Assembly (NCBI RefSeq): GCF_000720635.1
Contig: NZ_JOCF01000056.1
Location: 1 to 64,000, forward strand
Direction: 5' to 3'
Origin: Streptomyces sp. NRRL WC-3742
GTDB taxonomy: Bacteria; Actinomycetota; Actinomycetes; Streptomycetales; Streptomycetaceae
Length of the DNA stretch: 64,000 nucleotides
This document shows positions 40,878-49,740 of the stretch, in pieces. Made by a program: the position numbers and the translations under genes. Each line of letters starts with the position of its first letter. Positions within the stretch are counted from its first letter, which is position 1. The notes under the pieces were generated by a model. The model was not told the origin of the DNA. It made no database searches and worked only from the letters and a program-made list of their open reading frames with translations.

Positions 40878-42083
40878 TTACCGGTTGCGGGCGAGTTCCG
40901 CGCCGGCCTGGCGCAGCCAGTGCGCGGCCCGGGCGCGGGCGTCGCCCGGATCGCCGGCCAGTCCCACCAGCGTGAGGGGTCGAGGGTCGGGGGATTCCCC
41001 GGCCACGACGTGGACGGGGACGCCGGCTCGGTTGGCGCGGGTCATGACCTCGCCGACCACCTTGCCGAGCAGGCTGGTCGCGTCGAACCGGCCCTCGCCC
41101 GTGATCACCAGGTCGGCTCGGGCGAGGGCGGCGTCGAGGCCGAGCAGGTCGGCGACCGCCCGGGCGCCCGGGGTGACGGTGGCACCCCAGATGGCCATCA
41201 GGCCGTAGGCGGCGCCGCCGGCCGCTCCGGCTCCGGGCTGGTCGGGGGAAGTCCGGAGCAGCTCACTGAGCCGGGTCAGACCGCGTTCGAGCAGCGCGAT
41301 GTCCTCGGGGCCCGCCCCCTTCTGCGGTCCGTAGACGGCGGCGGCGCCGGACGGGCCGAGCAGCGGGTTGGTGACATCGGTGAGCAGCCGGACGCCCTTC
41401 GGCGGTGCGGCCCTCAGGCGGCTGCGGTCGATCCGGTGGGCGCGGGCGAGCGCTCCGCCACCGTCCGGCAGGGGTACGCCGTCGACGTCGAGCAGTCGCA
41501 GGCCGAGCGCGTGGAGCAGGCCCGTGCCGCCGTCGGTGGAGGCGGAGCCGCCCAGGGCGATCAGCAGGCCCTGCGCGCCGCCGTCGAGTGCGGCGGCGAC
41601 GGTTTCGCCGGTGCCGCGCGTGGTGGCGGTGAGCGGGGAGGGCCGCTCCATGAGCGGAAGGCCGCTGGCGGTGGCGAGTTCGACCACGGCGGTGCCGTCG
41701 GGCAGGAGCGCGTACGCCCCCTCGACGGTCCGGCCGTCGGGGCCGGTGCAGCCGCCGACCCGCGTCAGGGCGGCTCCCGGGTGGGCGGCCGCGACGGCGG
41801 AGAGGGTGCCCTCTCCGCCGTCGGCCATCGGACGGACCGTCAGGTGGTCGTCCGGTCGGACGGAGCGCCAGCCGTCCGCCAGCGCCTGGGCCGCGCCGGA
41901 GGCGGTGACGGTGCCCTTGAAGGAGTCCGGCGCGATGACGACCCTCATCGGCCTGCCGCTCATTGGTCTGCCACTCGCTGGTCGACCACTCACAGCTGGG
42001 CCACTCACAGCTGGGCCACTCACAGCTGGGCCACTCACAGCTGGGTCACTCACAGCCGGGTCACTCACAGCCGGGTCACTCAC
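40878..42083 (-). CDS. glycerate 2-kinase (GlxK/GarK family), repeat-encoded N-terminus
   Basis: The core from ATG 41948 (MRVVIAPDSFKGTVTASGAA) is 356 residues, normal for the family. Diagnostic segments are MADGGEGTLSAV, IALGGSASTDGGTGLL, GPQKGA and ITGEGRFDATSLLGKV. It phosphorylates D-glycerate with ATP, feeding glycolysis. In-frame sequence continues upstream to a GTG at 42083 that overlaps the isomerase stop (GTGA), adding about 45 residues of SDPAV/SGPAV repeats from a 15-bp minisatellite; every unit offers an in-frame GTG. Which start is used is unclear, and the coupled GTG 42083 gives the coordinates here. Last gene of the catabolic operon. Confidence 0.88.
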   Translation of the reverse strand: MSDPAVSDPAVSDPAVSGPAVSGPAVSGPAVSGRPASGRPMSGRPMRVVIAPDSFKGTVTASGAAQALADGWRSVRPDDHLTVRPMADGGEGTLSAVAAAHPGAALTRVGGCTGPDGRTVEGAYALLPDGTAVVELATASGLPLMERPSPLTATTRGTGETVAAALDGGAQGLLIALGGSASTDGGTGLLHALGLRLLDVDGVPLPDGGGALARAHRIDRSRLRAAPPKGVRLLTDVTNPLLGPSGAAAVYGPQKGAGPEDIALLERGLTRLSELLRTSPDQPGAGAAGGAAYGLMAIWGATVTPGARAVADLLGLDAALARADLVITGEGRFDATSLLGKVVGEVMTRANRAGVPVHVVAGESPDPRPLTLVGLAGDPGDARARAAHWLRQAGAELARNR

Positions 42084-42090
42084 CGCTGGG
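41986..42090. repeat. 15-bp minisatellite at a gene junction
   Basis: Seven units in perfect 15-bp register; four are CCACTCACAGCTGGG and three are variants. The array bridges the isomerase stop codon and the glycerate kinase N-terminus. Confidence 0.92.
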
Positions 42091-42901
42091 CCACGTGGGC
42101 GCGATGACGCTCGATCAACGTGGCCAGGGTCTGCTCGCCCGGGGTGTCCCAGATCTGCTGGTTGAAGATCTCGACCTCGACGAAGCCCGTGTAGCCGGCG
42201 GCCGTGACCTGTTCGGTCAGGGTGCGGAAGTCGATGTGGCCGTCGCCGACGTGTCCGCGTCCGAGCAGGGCGTCGGCGGGCAGCGGGAGCGTCCAGTCGC
42301 AGACCTGGTAGGAGGCGATCCGGTCACCTGCCCGGGCGATCTGCCGGGCGAGGTCCGGGTCCCACCAGACGTGGTAGCTGTCGACGACGACGCCGACCTG
42401 GTCGACGGGGTGCTGTTCGGCGAGGTCCAGGGCCTGGCTGAGGGTGGAGACCACGGCGCGGTCGGCGCAGAACATCGGGTGCAGCGGTTCGATCGCCAAC
42501 CGGACGCGGAAGTCTCCTGCGTGCGGTGCGAGTTCGGCGAGGAGCTCGGCGACCCGGGCGCGGGAACCGGTCAGGTCGCGGCTGCCCTCGGGGAGTCCGC
42601 CGACCACCATGACCAGTGTGTCGGTGCCCAGTTCGGCCGCCTCCTCCAAGGCACGGAGGTTCTCGGCGAGGGCGGCCCGGTGACCCTCGGCGCCGGTGGC
42701 GGTGAGGAAACCGCCCCGGCACAGCGAGCTGACGGCGAGTCCCGCGTCGCGGACCAGCTTCGCCGCTCGGGTGAGACCGGTCTCGGCGACCTTGTCCCGC
42801 CACAGGCCGATGGCCGGGATCGCGGCGTCGACGCAGCCCTGGACGGCCTGGGGCAGGCTCCAGTTCCTGGTGGTGATCTGGTTGAGCGACAGCCGGTTCA
42901 C
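42080..42901 (-). CDS. sugar phosphate isomerase/epimerase (xylose isomerase-like TIM barrel)
   Basis: This encodes 273 residues from GTG 42901, which overlaps the stop of the DUF993 gene (GTGA). It begins RLSLNQITTRNWSLPQAV and has the AP endonuclease 2-like barrel with ligands in LAIEPLHPMF, GVVVDSYHVWWDP, HIDFRTL and GFVEVEIFNQQIW. Such enzymes isomerise or epimerise sugars and keto-sugars, or act as eliminases on 3-keto-glycosides when paired with Gfo/Idh oxidases. Its place after an oxidoreductase and DUF993 supports a step late in glycoside or uronate breakdown. Confidence 0.85.
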   Translation of the reverse strand: MNRLSLNQITTRNWSLPQAVQGCVDAAIPAIGLWRDKVAETGLTRAAKLVRDAGLAVSSLCRGGFLTATGAEGHRAALAENLRALEEAAELGTDTLVMVVGGLPEGSRDLTGSRARVAELLAELAPHAGDFRVRLAIEPLHPMFCADRAVVSTLSQALDLAEQHPVDQVGVVVDSYHVWWDPDLARQIARAGDRIASYQVCDWTLPLPADALLGRGHVGDGHIDFRTLTEQVTAAGYTGFVEVEIFNQQIWDTPGEQTLATLIERHRAHVAQR

Positions 42902-44055
42902 TGCTCCACCCCCGCGACGGCGAGGAGCTGCCGCATCCGGTGTGCGGCCAGCTCCGGGTCGGGCAGGACGCCCGCCGCGTCGGCGAGCCTGAACAGTTCG
43001 ACCAGGTGGGGGACGGAGCGTCCGGTCTGGGCGCCGTTCACCATGATGAAGTGGTCCTGGTGGCCGGTCAGCCAGGCGAGGAGGACGATGCCGGTCTTGT
43101 AGTGGTAGGTCGGAGCGGCGAACAGGTGCCGCGCCAGCGGCAGGGTCGGGGCCAGCAGCGCGTCGTAGCGGTCCAGGTCGCCGGCGTCCAGGGCGTGCAG
43201 GGCGGCGGCGGCCCGGGCGGCGATCGGGTCGAAGATGCCCAGCAGGGCGTGGCTGTGGCCGAGTTCGTCGCCCCGGATCAGCTCGGGGTAGTTGAAGTCG
43301 TCCCCGGTGTAGAGACGCACGCCCTCGGGCAGGGCGCGTCGCAGGGCGATCTCCCGGTCGGCGTCCAGCAGGGAGACCTTGATGCCGTCGATCCGTCCGC
43401 CGTGCTCCTCGATCAGCGCGAGGACGGTGTCGGTGGCCCGGTCGAGGTCGGCCGAGCCCCAGTAGCCGGCCAGCGCCGGGTCGAACATCTCGCCCAGCCA
43501 GTGCAGGATGACGGGCCGGCGGGACTGGGTGATCAGCCGGCCGTAGAGCTGCAGGTAGTCCTCGGGGTCGGTGGTGGTGGCCACGAGGGCCCGGCTGGCC
43601 ATCAGGACCGGCTGCGCGCCGGCCTCCTCCACGACGGCGAGCTGTTCCTCGTAGGCGGCCAGGATGTCGGCGAACGATGGTGAGGGCAGGGTGAGTTGGT
43701 CGGTGCCGACGCCGCAGGCGAGGCGGCCCGCGACGGCTCGGGCCTCGGCGCCGGAGCGGGTGATCAGCTCCTTGGTGGCGGCCCAGTCCAGGCCCGTGCC
43801 GCGCTGGGCGGTGTCCATGGCGTCGGCGATGCCGAGGCCGAGCGCCCAGAGGTGGTGGCGGAAGGCGAGGGTGGCGTCCCAGTCGACGGCGGCGGGTGCG
43901 CCGAGGGCGTTCTCTCCCCGGGGGTCGGCGACGACATGGGCGGCGGCGAAGGCGATCCGGCTGGTCGGGGCGTTCGGGGCGGTCGGGTGGACGGGCAGCG
44001 GCTCGGGCTCGCTCATCCGGTGGACGCGGCTGCCGGGCAGGTTGACGGTGGCCAT
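42898..44055 (-). CDS. DUF993 protein (aldolase/dihydrodipicolinate synthase-like barrel)
   Basis: This encodes 385 residues from ATG 44055 (GGAGAT upstream), three bases after the oxidoreductase stop. DUF993 features: WALGLGIADAMDTAQRGTGL, CGVGTDQL, LHWLGEMFDPALAGYWG, a possible Schiff-base lysine in DGIKVSLLDADREI, and YTGDDFNYPEL. It is often annotated as dihydrodipicolinate-synthase-like, suggesting a retro-aldol or lyase reaction on a keto-sugar acid. In this operon it may split the sugar into a C3 unit feeding hydroxypyruvate/glycerate. No reaction has been established to my knowledge. Confidence 0.8.
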   Translation of the reverse strand: MATVNLPGSRVHRMSEPEPLPVHPTAPNAPTSRIAFAAAHVVADPRGENALGAPAAVDWDATLAFRHHLWALGLGIADAMDTAQRGTGLDWAATKELITRSGAEARAVAGRLACGVGTDQLTLPSPSFADILAAYEEQLAVVEEAGAQPVLMASRALVATTTDPEDYLQLYGRLITQSRRPVILHWLGEMFDPALAGYWGSADLDRATDTVLALIEEHGGRIDGIKVSLLDADREIALRRALPEGVRLYTGDDFNYPELIRGDELGHSHALLGIFDPIAARAAAALHALDAGDLDRYDALLAPTLPLARHLFAAPTYHYKTGIVLLAWLTGHQDHFIMVNGAQTGRSVPHLVELFRLADAAGVLPDPELAAHRMRQLLAVAGVEQ

Positions 44056-44058
44056 GGT

Positions 44059-45210
44059 TCAGATCTCCAGCTCGGGGACGTCGAGGCGGCGGCCCTCGGC
44101 GGCGGAGCGCAGGCCCAACTCGGCGAGCTGGACGCCCCGGGCGCCCTCCAGCAGGTCCCAGCGGTAGTCCGAGCCGGTGGCGACGTGCTTGAGGAACAGT
44201 TCCCACTGCACCTTGAAGCCGTTGTCGAACTCGGCGTTGTCGGGCACCTGCTGCCACTGCGAACGGAAGGACTCGGTGACCGGGAGGTCGGGGTTCCAGA
44301 CCGGCTTGGGGGTGGCGGCGCGGTGCTGGAAGCGGCAGTTGCGCAGGCCGGCCACGGCGCTGCCCTCGGTGCCGTCCACCTGGAACTCGACCAGCTCGTC
44401 GCGGTCGACCCGCACGGCCCAGGAGGAGTTGATCTGGGCTATGACGCCGCCCGCCAGCTCGAAGATGCCGTACGCGGCGTCGTCGGCCGTCGCCGGGTAG
44501 GCGCGGCCCTGTTCGTCGACGCGCTCGGGGATGTGGGTGGCGGTGTGGGCGTAGACCGAGCGGATCGGGGCGATGATGCCCTCCAGCACGTACTGCCAGT
44601 GCGGGAACATGTCCAGGATCATGCCGCCGCCGTCCTCGGCCCGGTAGTTCCAGGACGGGCGCTGGGCGGACTGCCGGTCGCCCTCGAAGACCCAGTAGCC
44701 GAACTCGCCGCGCACCGACAGGATCCGGCCGAAGAAGCCGCTGTCCACCAGCCGCTTGAGCTTCAGCAGGCCGGGCAGGAAGAGCTTGTCCTGCACCGCG
44801 CCGTTGCACACCCCGGCCGCGCGCGCCAGCCGTGCCAACTCCAGTGCCGCGTCGAGGGAGTCGGCGGTGGGCTTCTCGGTGTAGATGTGCTTGCCGGCTC
44901 CGATCGCCCGCCGGATGGCCGGCTCACGGACCTGGGTCAGCTGGGCGTCGAAGTAGATCTCGGCGAGCGGGTGGGCCAGCGCCTCGTCGAGCGAGGTGGT
45001 CCAGTGCTCCAGGCCGTGGCGGTGCGCCAGTTCCTCGAGTTTGTGCGCGCTGCGGCCGACCAGGATCGGTTCGGGCCAGAGCACCTGGCCGTCGCCGAGG
45101 GCGAGGCCGCCCTGCTCGCGGATGGCCAGGATCGAGCGGACCAGGTGCTGGCGGTAGCCCATCCGGCCGGTGACACCGTTCATCACGATGCCGATCACCC
45201 TGCGGGACAT
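44059..45210 (-). CDS. Gfo/Idh/MocA-family oxidoreductase
   Basis: This encodes 383 residues from ATG 45210 (AGAGGAG upstream). The N-terminal Rossmann domain starts RVIGIVMNGVTGRMGYRQHL, an atypical loop with an insertion, and contains the family EKP motif in GKHIYTEKPTADS. The C-terminal domain has GGGMILDMFPHW, where the DxxxH-type residues bind sugar. It oxidises or reduces a sugar hydroxyl with NAD(P). An 81-bp gap separates it from the upstream dehydrogenase gene, and tight spacing to DUF993 follows. It probably performs the first oxidation of the imported sugar. Confidence 0.88.
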   Translation of the reverse strand: MSRRVIGIVMNGVTGRMGYRQHLVRSILAIREQGGLALGDGQVLWPEPILVGRSAHKLEELAHRHGLEHWTTSLDEALAHPLAEIYFDAQLTQVREPAIRRAIGAGKHIYTEKPTADSLDAALELARLARAAGVCNGAVQDKLFLPGLLKLKRLVDSGFFGRILSVRGEFGYWVFEGDRQSAQRPSWNYRAEDGGGMILDMFPHWQYVLEGIIAPIRSVYAHTATHIPERVDEQGRAYPATADDAAYGIFELAGGVIAQINSSWAVRVDRDELVEFQVDGTEGSAVAGLRNCRFQHRAATPKPVWNPDLPVTESFRSQWQQVPDNAEFDNGFKVQWELFLKHVATGSDYRWDLLEGARGVQLAELGLRSAAEGRRLDVPELEI

Positions 45211-45291
45211 GTGGCGGCTCCTCTTGCGGTACGGGGTCGGGTGCGGCGCCGACCTGGCGGTGCGGTCAGGCGGTGTGGTCAGGCGATTCGG

Positions 45292-46317
45292 TCAGGCGGT
45301 GCGGTGGATGTGCCGCGGCAGCACCGGGTGCGCGAAGGGCTGCCCGGCGGTGTAGCGGGCGAGTTCGTCCGCCGCGGCCGCCGCCATCCGGTGCAGCTCG
45401 TTGCCGAGCGAGCCGGCGACGTGCGGGGTGAGCAGCACGTTGGGCAGGTCGTAGAGCGGCGAGTCGACGGGCAGGACCTCGGGCGTGGTGACGTCGAGGA
45501 CGGCGTTGAGTCGCCCGGTGACGAGCTCCTCGGTGAGCGCGTCCTGATCGACCAGCGAGCCGCGTGAGGTGTTGATCAGCGTGGCTCCGTCCCGCATCAG
45601 GGCGAGCAACCGGCCGTTGATCATGTGACGGGTCTCGGAGAGTTGGGGGGCGTGGACGCTCACCACGTCGCTCAGCGTGCACAGTTCGTCGAGCGGGACC
45701 AGCCGTGCGCCGAGCGCCGCGGCCTCGTCGGTGTCCATGTACGGGTCGTGCAGCAGGAGGGCGAGGTCGTAGGGGCGAAGCAGTTCCATCACCCGGCGGC
45801 CGATCTGGGAGGCCCCGACGATGCCGATCGTGCGGTGGTAGTTGCCGATGGTCCCGTACTCGGACTGCCAGTCGAAGCCGCTGCGCCGGACGCGGTAGTC
45901 GGCGCTGATCTGCGGCACCCGCTTGTTGGCGAGCAGCACGGTGGCGACGGTGTACTCGGCCACCGGCAGCGCGTTGGCCCAGGCGGCGGAGGTCACCTGG
46001 ATGCCCTGTTCCCAGCACGCGTCGGTGATGTGGTGCTTGACCGAGCCCGCCGCGTGCAGCACGGCGCGCAGCCCGGGCGCGGCGGCGAGCACGGCCTCGT
46101 CGATCGGCGGGCAGCCCCAGCTGCTGACGATGACCTCGGTGTCAGCGAGGGCGGCGACGGCTTCGGGGGTGGTGAAGTCGTCCACGACGAGCGCGGGATC
46201 GAGGTCGGCGAGCTCGGTGAGCCGGTCCAGGGTGTCCTGGTCGATCAGCTGGGTCGCCAGTTGGCGATGCATGGCCAGCAGGGCCCGTGGGCGGCGGCGT
46301 CCGGCAGGGGTGCTCAT
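45292..46317 (-). CDS. D-2-hydroxyacid dehydrogenase (hydroxypyruvate/phosphoglycerate type)
   Basis: This encodes 341 residues from ATG 46317, overlapping the permease stop (ATGA). The NAD domain has TIGIVGASQIGRRVMELLRPY, INTSRGSLVDQDALTEEL (catalytic Arg region), LDVTTPEVLPVDSPLYDLPN (catalytic Glu), and LTPHVAGSLGNE (catalytic His). It reduces or oxidises a 2-keto/2-hydroxy acid. With glycerate kinase in the same operon, hydroxypyruvate to D-glycerate is the most natural reaction; this is inference. Confidence 0.87.
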   Translation of the reverse strand: MSTPAGRRRPRALLAMHRQLATQLIDQDTLDRLTELADLDPALVVDDFTTPEAVAALADTEVIVSSWGCPPIDEAVLAAAPGLRAVLHAAGSVKHHITDACWEQGIQVTSAAWANALPVAEYTVATVLLANKRVPQISADYRVRRSGFDWQSEYGTIGNYHRTIGIVGASQIGRRVMELLRPYDLALLLHDPYMDTDEAAALGARLVPLDELCTLSDVVSVHAPQLSETRHMINGRLLALMRDGATLINTSRGSLVDQDALTEELVTGRLNAVLDVTTPEVLPVDSPLYDLPNVLLTPHVAGSLGNELHRMAAAAADELARYTAGQPFAHPVLPRHIHRTA

Positions 46318-47228
46318 TTGACGCTGCCTGCGGTGAGGCCGGCCTTCCAGTGCCGCTGCAGTACGACGAAGGCGACGACCAGCGGGATCACCGCAAGCAG
46401 CGAGCCGGTCACCACCAGCGGGTAGAAGGTGGGCTCGGCGTGGGTCTGCGTGTTCCACGCGTACAGACCGAGGCTGACCGGGAAGAGCCTGTTGTTGGAG
46501 AGCATGACCAGCGGCAGGAAGAAGCTGTTCCAGATCGCGGTGAACTGGAAAAGGAACACCGTGACGAACCCGGGCATCACCATCTTCAGGCCGATCGACC
46601 AGAAGGTGCGCAGCTCGCTCGCGCCGTCCACGCGGGCGGCCTCCAGGACCTCGCCGGGCACGTACCCGGCGCAGAAGACCCGGGCCAGGTAGACGCCGAA
46701 GGGGTTGACCAGGCTGGGGATGAAGACGGACCAGAAGGTGTTGACGATGCCGACCTTGGAGGCGAGCAGGTACATCGGCAGCGCGAGCGCGGTGGTGGGC
46801 ACCAGCACGCCCAGTAGCACCAGGCCGAACAGTTTCTCCTTGCCGCGGAAGGCGTAGACCTCGAACGCGTAGCCGGCGCAGATGCAGACGAACGCGCAGA
46901 GCGCGGCGCCGATCCCGGCGTAGAGCAGGGAGTTGAGGTACCAGCGGACGTAGATGCCTCCGTCGGTGGTTGCCAGGTCGTGGAGGTTCTGCCCGAGGTG
47001 GAAGTTGGACGCGGTGAGGCTGTTGCCGCCGAGCAGATCGGCGGTGTTCTTGGCGGCGGCGGTGAGCAGCCAGCCGAGCGGCAGCAGGGTGTAGAGGGTG
47101 GTGAGGACCAGCGCGCCGTTGACCGCGGCCTTGGAGAGGGTCCAGGGCCGCCGCGCGCGGTGGCCGGGCGCGGGAGTTGGCGGCTTGGTGCGCGCGGCGG
47201 TCCGCTTCGGGGAAGAGGGCATGGTCAT
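46314..47228 (-). CDS. ABC sugar transporter permease 2 (MalG type)
   Basis: This encodes 304 residues from ATG 47228, overlapping the stop of permease 1 (ATGA). Six membrane helices are predicted, with the ATPase-contact EAA loop EVLEAARVDGASELRTFWSI and the C-terminal FFLPLVMLSNNRLFPVSLGL. It is part of a carbohydrate uptake (CUT1) system together with the next two upstream genes. No ATPase subunit is encoded here, so a shared MsiK-type ATPase elsewhere is presumed, as is usual in Streptomyces. Confidence 0.9.
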   Translation of the reverse strand: MTMPSSPKRTAARTKPPTPAPGHRARRPWTLSKAAVNGALVLTTLYTLLPLGWLLTAAAKNTADLLGGNSLTASNFHLGQNLHDLATTDGGIYVRWYLNSLLYAGIGAALCAFVCICAGYAFEVYAFRGKEKLFGLVLLGVLVPTTALALPMYLLASKVGIVNTFWSVFIPSLVNPFGVYLARVFCAGYVPGEVLEAARVDGASELRTFWSIGLKMVMPGFVTVFLFQFTAIWNSFFLPLVMLSNNRLFPVSLGLYAWNTQTHAEPTFYPLVVTGSLLAVIPLVVAFVVLQRHWKAGLTAGSVK

Positions 47229-48187
47229 GCGCGGGCCTCCGGTCGGCGCTCGGAGCGGGCGCGGGTGGCCCGGGTGATGATGAAGGACAGTGCGGCCGCC
47301 ACCAGCGCGAGCAGCACCGAGGAGGCTGCCGCGAGGCCGTAGTCGTTGCGCGTGAACGCTGCGGTGTAGGCGTACATGTTGGGGGTCCAGGAGCTGTCCA
47401 CTGCCGACGAGGCGCCTCTGAGGATCGTCGGTTCGGTGAACAGCTGGAGCGAGCCGATGACGGTGAACAGTCCGACCATCGTGATCGAGGCGCGGATCAG
47501 CGGGATCTTGATGCTGAGTGCGGTGCGCAGCGGGCTCGCGCCGTCGACCACGGCCGCCTCCAGGATCTCGCGGGGGATGGCCTGCAGGGCGGCGTAAAGG
47601 ATGACCATGTTGTAGCCGGTCGCTTCCCACACCGCCATGTTGACCACGGCGGGCAGCGGATGGCCGAGTATGTCCAGATGGGCGCCGGCTGAGCCGAGCA
47701 CGTCGAGCACCGGGCTGATGCCGGGGGTGTAGAGGTACGTCCAGATCAGCGCGGCGATGATGCCGGGCACGGCGTGCGGCAGGAAGAGGGCCAGCTGGAA
47801 GAAGCGCTTGGCCCGGGCGAGGACCGAGTCCAGCAGCAGGGCCACCAGGAGCGACAGGACGAGCAGGAGCGGGATGTAGAGCAGGCAGTACGCGGCGATG
47901 TTGAGGAACCCGTCCCGGTAGGCGGCGTCGCCGAGGGCCCGCGCGTAGTTGCCGAGGCCGGTGAAGACGGTCTCGCTGCCGCCGAAGCCGAGGCCGGAGC
48001 TGTGCTCGGTGAACAGGCTCAGGTAGACCGCGTAGCCGATCGGGGCCAGCAGGACGGCGGTGAAGAGGACGAAGAACGGGGTGAGCAGCACCACTGGCGC
48101 CCCGTACCTCCCGCGCCGCCTGACGGTGGCGGAGCGGGAGGAGACGGTAGTGCGGTGCCGCGGCGAAGTCGCTGGAGTGCGTGTCAC
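47225..48187 (-). CDS. ABC sugar transporter permease 1 (MalF type)
   Basis: This encodes 320 residues from GTG 48187, overlapping the binding-protein stop (GTGA). It has six membrane helices, FFQLALFLPHAVPGIIAALI, WEATGYNMVILYAALQ, and the EAA loop EILEAAVVDGASPLRTALSI. It forms the membrane channel of the CUT1 importer with permease 2. Confidence 0.9.
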   Translation of the reverse strand: MTRTPATSPRHRTTVSSRSATVRRRGRYGAPVVLLTPFFVLFTAVLLAPIGYAVYLSLFTEHSSGLGFGGSETVFTGLGNYARALGDAAYRDGFLNIAAYCLLYIPLLLVLSLLVALLLDSVLARAKRFFQLALFLPHAVPGIIAALIWTYLYTPGISPVLDVLGSAGAHLDILGHPLPAVVNMAVWEATGYNMVILYAALQAIPREILEAAVVDGASPLRTALSIKIPLIRASITMVGLFTVIGSLQLFTEPTILRGASSAVDSSWTPNMYAYTAAFTRNDYGLAAASSVLLALVAAALSFIITRATRARSERRPEARA

Positions 48188-49515
48188 TGGGCGACCTTGA
48201 GCCCGCGGTTCTTGAGCTCGGCGACGGTGCTCTGCTGGGCGGCGTCGACGGCCGCCTGGAGGGTGCCGCCCTGGCCGACCCTGCCGAAGGCGTCCTTCAT
48301 CGTGTTGTCGGTGGAGCTCATGGTCGGGCCCCACTGCCAGTTCGGCTTGATGGACTTGGCGGCGTCGACGAAGACGGAGTAGATGTCCTGGCCGCCGTAG
48401 AAGTCGGTGTTGAAGGCGGCCTTGGCGCCGGGGACCAGGTCCGGGTCGGAGGGGAATACCGAGGAGGTGCCGGAGGCGATGCGGGCCTGGATGCCCTCGG
48501 GGGTGGTGGTCGCCCAGCTGGCGAACTCCACGGCGGCCTTGGCATTCTTGCTGTCCTTGGAGACGGCGAAGGTGGAGCCGCCGAGCATGCCGCTGGCGGG
48601 CTTGCCGTCCCAGCTCGGGATGGGGGCCACGGCCCACTTGCCGGCGGCGTCGGGGGTGCTGGCGAGGGTGGACTTGAGTACGCCGCCGCCCCAGGCGGCG
48701 CCGAGGTAGGTGGCGGTCTCGCCCTTCTGCAGGGAGGCGGTCCACTCCTGGCTGAAGGAGGGCTGGACGCGGACCAGGTCGTCGGAGACCAGCTGCTGCC
48801 AGTAGTCGGTGACCCGCTTGGTCTGGCCGCTGCTGATGGCGACGCTCCAGGTGTCGCCGACCCCGGTGAACCAATGTGCGTCGTTCTGCCAGGCCAGCGC
48901 CTCCACGGTGGTCGGGTCGTCCGGGAAGAAGGTGCCGATCCGGGTGTTCGGGTTGGACTGCTTGAGCTTCTGGGCGTCCGCGCGGTACTCGTCCCAAGTC
49001 GTCGGCGCGGTGGTGATGCCGGCCTTTGCGAACAGGTCCTTCCGGTAGAAGAGCGCCTGCGGAGAGGCGTCCTGCGGCAGGGCCCAGGAGCGGTGGCCCA
49101 GGGTGGTCAGCTCCACGCACTGCGGCAGGTACTTCGCCTTGAGGCTGTCCGGCACCAGCTTGGTGATGTCCTGGACCGCGCCCTGGCTGACGAAGTCCGG
49201 CAGCGCGTTGTACTCGACGTTGAAGACGTCCGGGGCGTTGCCGGCCTTGACCGCGTTCGAGAGCTTCGCGTAGCCGCCCGCGTCGCCGGACGGGATCTGC
49301 TGGAAGTCGACGTGGACGTCCTTGTGCGAGGCGTTGAAGGCGTTCACCACGTCCTGCGTGCCCTTGGCCCAGCCCCAGAAGGTGATGGAGACCGGGCCGC
49401 TGCTCGCGGGCCCACCGCTGCTGCCGCAGGCCGCGAGGAGCGGAGCTGAGAGCGCGGCGGCGGTCAGGGTGGCGGCGATGCGGAGGGTTCTGCGGCTGCG
49501 ACGGGAAGTGGTCAT
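48184..49515 (-). CDS. extracellular solute-binding lipoprotein of a sugar ABC importer
   Basis: This encodes 443 residues from ATG 49515 (AGGAGC upstream). Lipoprotein signal: RRTLRIAATLTAAALSAPLLAAC with the lipid Cys at about 30 (quoted here across two segments, RRTLRIAATL and SAPLLAAC). The mature protein is a family-1 (CUT1) binding protein: ITFWGWAKGTQDVVNAFN, YAKLSNAVKAGNAPDVFNVE, and FYRKDLFAKAGITTAPTTWD. It captures an oligosaccharide or glycoside for the two permeases. First gene of the leftward operon, under a TTGACT/CAAGAT promoter with GATCGA operators. Confidence 0.9.
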   Translation of the reverse strand: MTTSRRSRRTLRIAATLTAAALSAPLLAACGSSGGPASSGPVSITFWGWAKGTQDVVNAFNASHKDVHVDFQQIPSGDAGGYAKLSNAVKAGNAPDVFNVEYNALPDFVSQGAVQDITKLVPDSLKAKYLPQCVELTTLGHRSWALPQDASPQALFYRKDLFAKAGITTAPTTWDEYRADAQKLKQSNPNTRIGTFFPDDPTTVEALAWQNDAHWFTGVGDTWSVAISSGQTKRVTDYWQQLVSDDLVRVQPSFSQEWTASLQKGETATYLGAAWGGGVLKSTLASTPDAAGKWAVAPIPSWDGKPASGMLGGSTFAVSKDSKNAKAAVEFASWATTTPEGIQARIASGTSSVFPSDPDLVPGAKAAFNTDFYGGQDIYSVFVDAAKSIKPNWQWGPTMSSTDNTMKDAFGRVGQGGTLQAAVDAAQQSTVAELKNRGLKVAQ

Positions 49516-49613
49516 GGCTCTGCTCCTGGTGAACGGGGGAGGGGGAGGTCGATGTGTCCAAGAGGGGGAGGCGGACCGCCGAGCGTTTCGCTGACCGGCG
49601 GCCGGATGTCGTC

Positions 49614-49642
49614 ATCTTGCGACCGCCTTCGATCACAGTCAA
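49614..49642 (-). promoter_or_regulatory. promoter of the sugar uptake/catabolic operon
   Basis: Leftward -35 TTGACT (49642-49637), 17-bp spacer, -10 CAAGAT (49619-49614). It lies about 100 bp before the binding-protein gene and is flanked by GATCGA half-sites. Confidence 0.6.
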
Positions 49643-49674
49643 GAGAATGGGATCGAATAATCGATATCGATCCC
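49628..49674. promoter_or_regulatory. operator array of GATCGA half-sites
   Basis: TTCGATC at 49628-49634, then the inverted pair GGGATCGA (49649-49656) and TCGATCCC (49667-49674) with a 10-bp AT-rich spacer. The first site lies within the -35/-10 spacer, so binding should block transcription. Probable target of the DeoR/LacI hybrid regulator at 52659-53723. Confidence 0.6.
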
Positions 49675-49740
49675 GTGATGTGGCCTGAATGAGTGGCTAA
49701 ATTGGACAAACTGGTTGGATAGGGGCCAGTGGAGCGCAAT

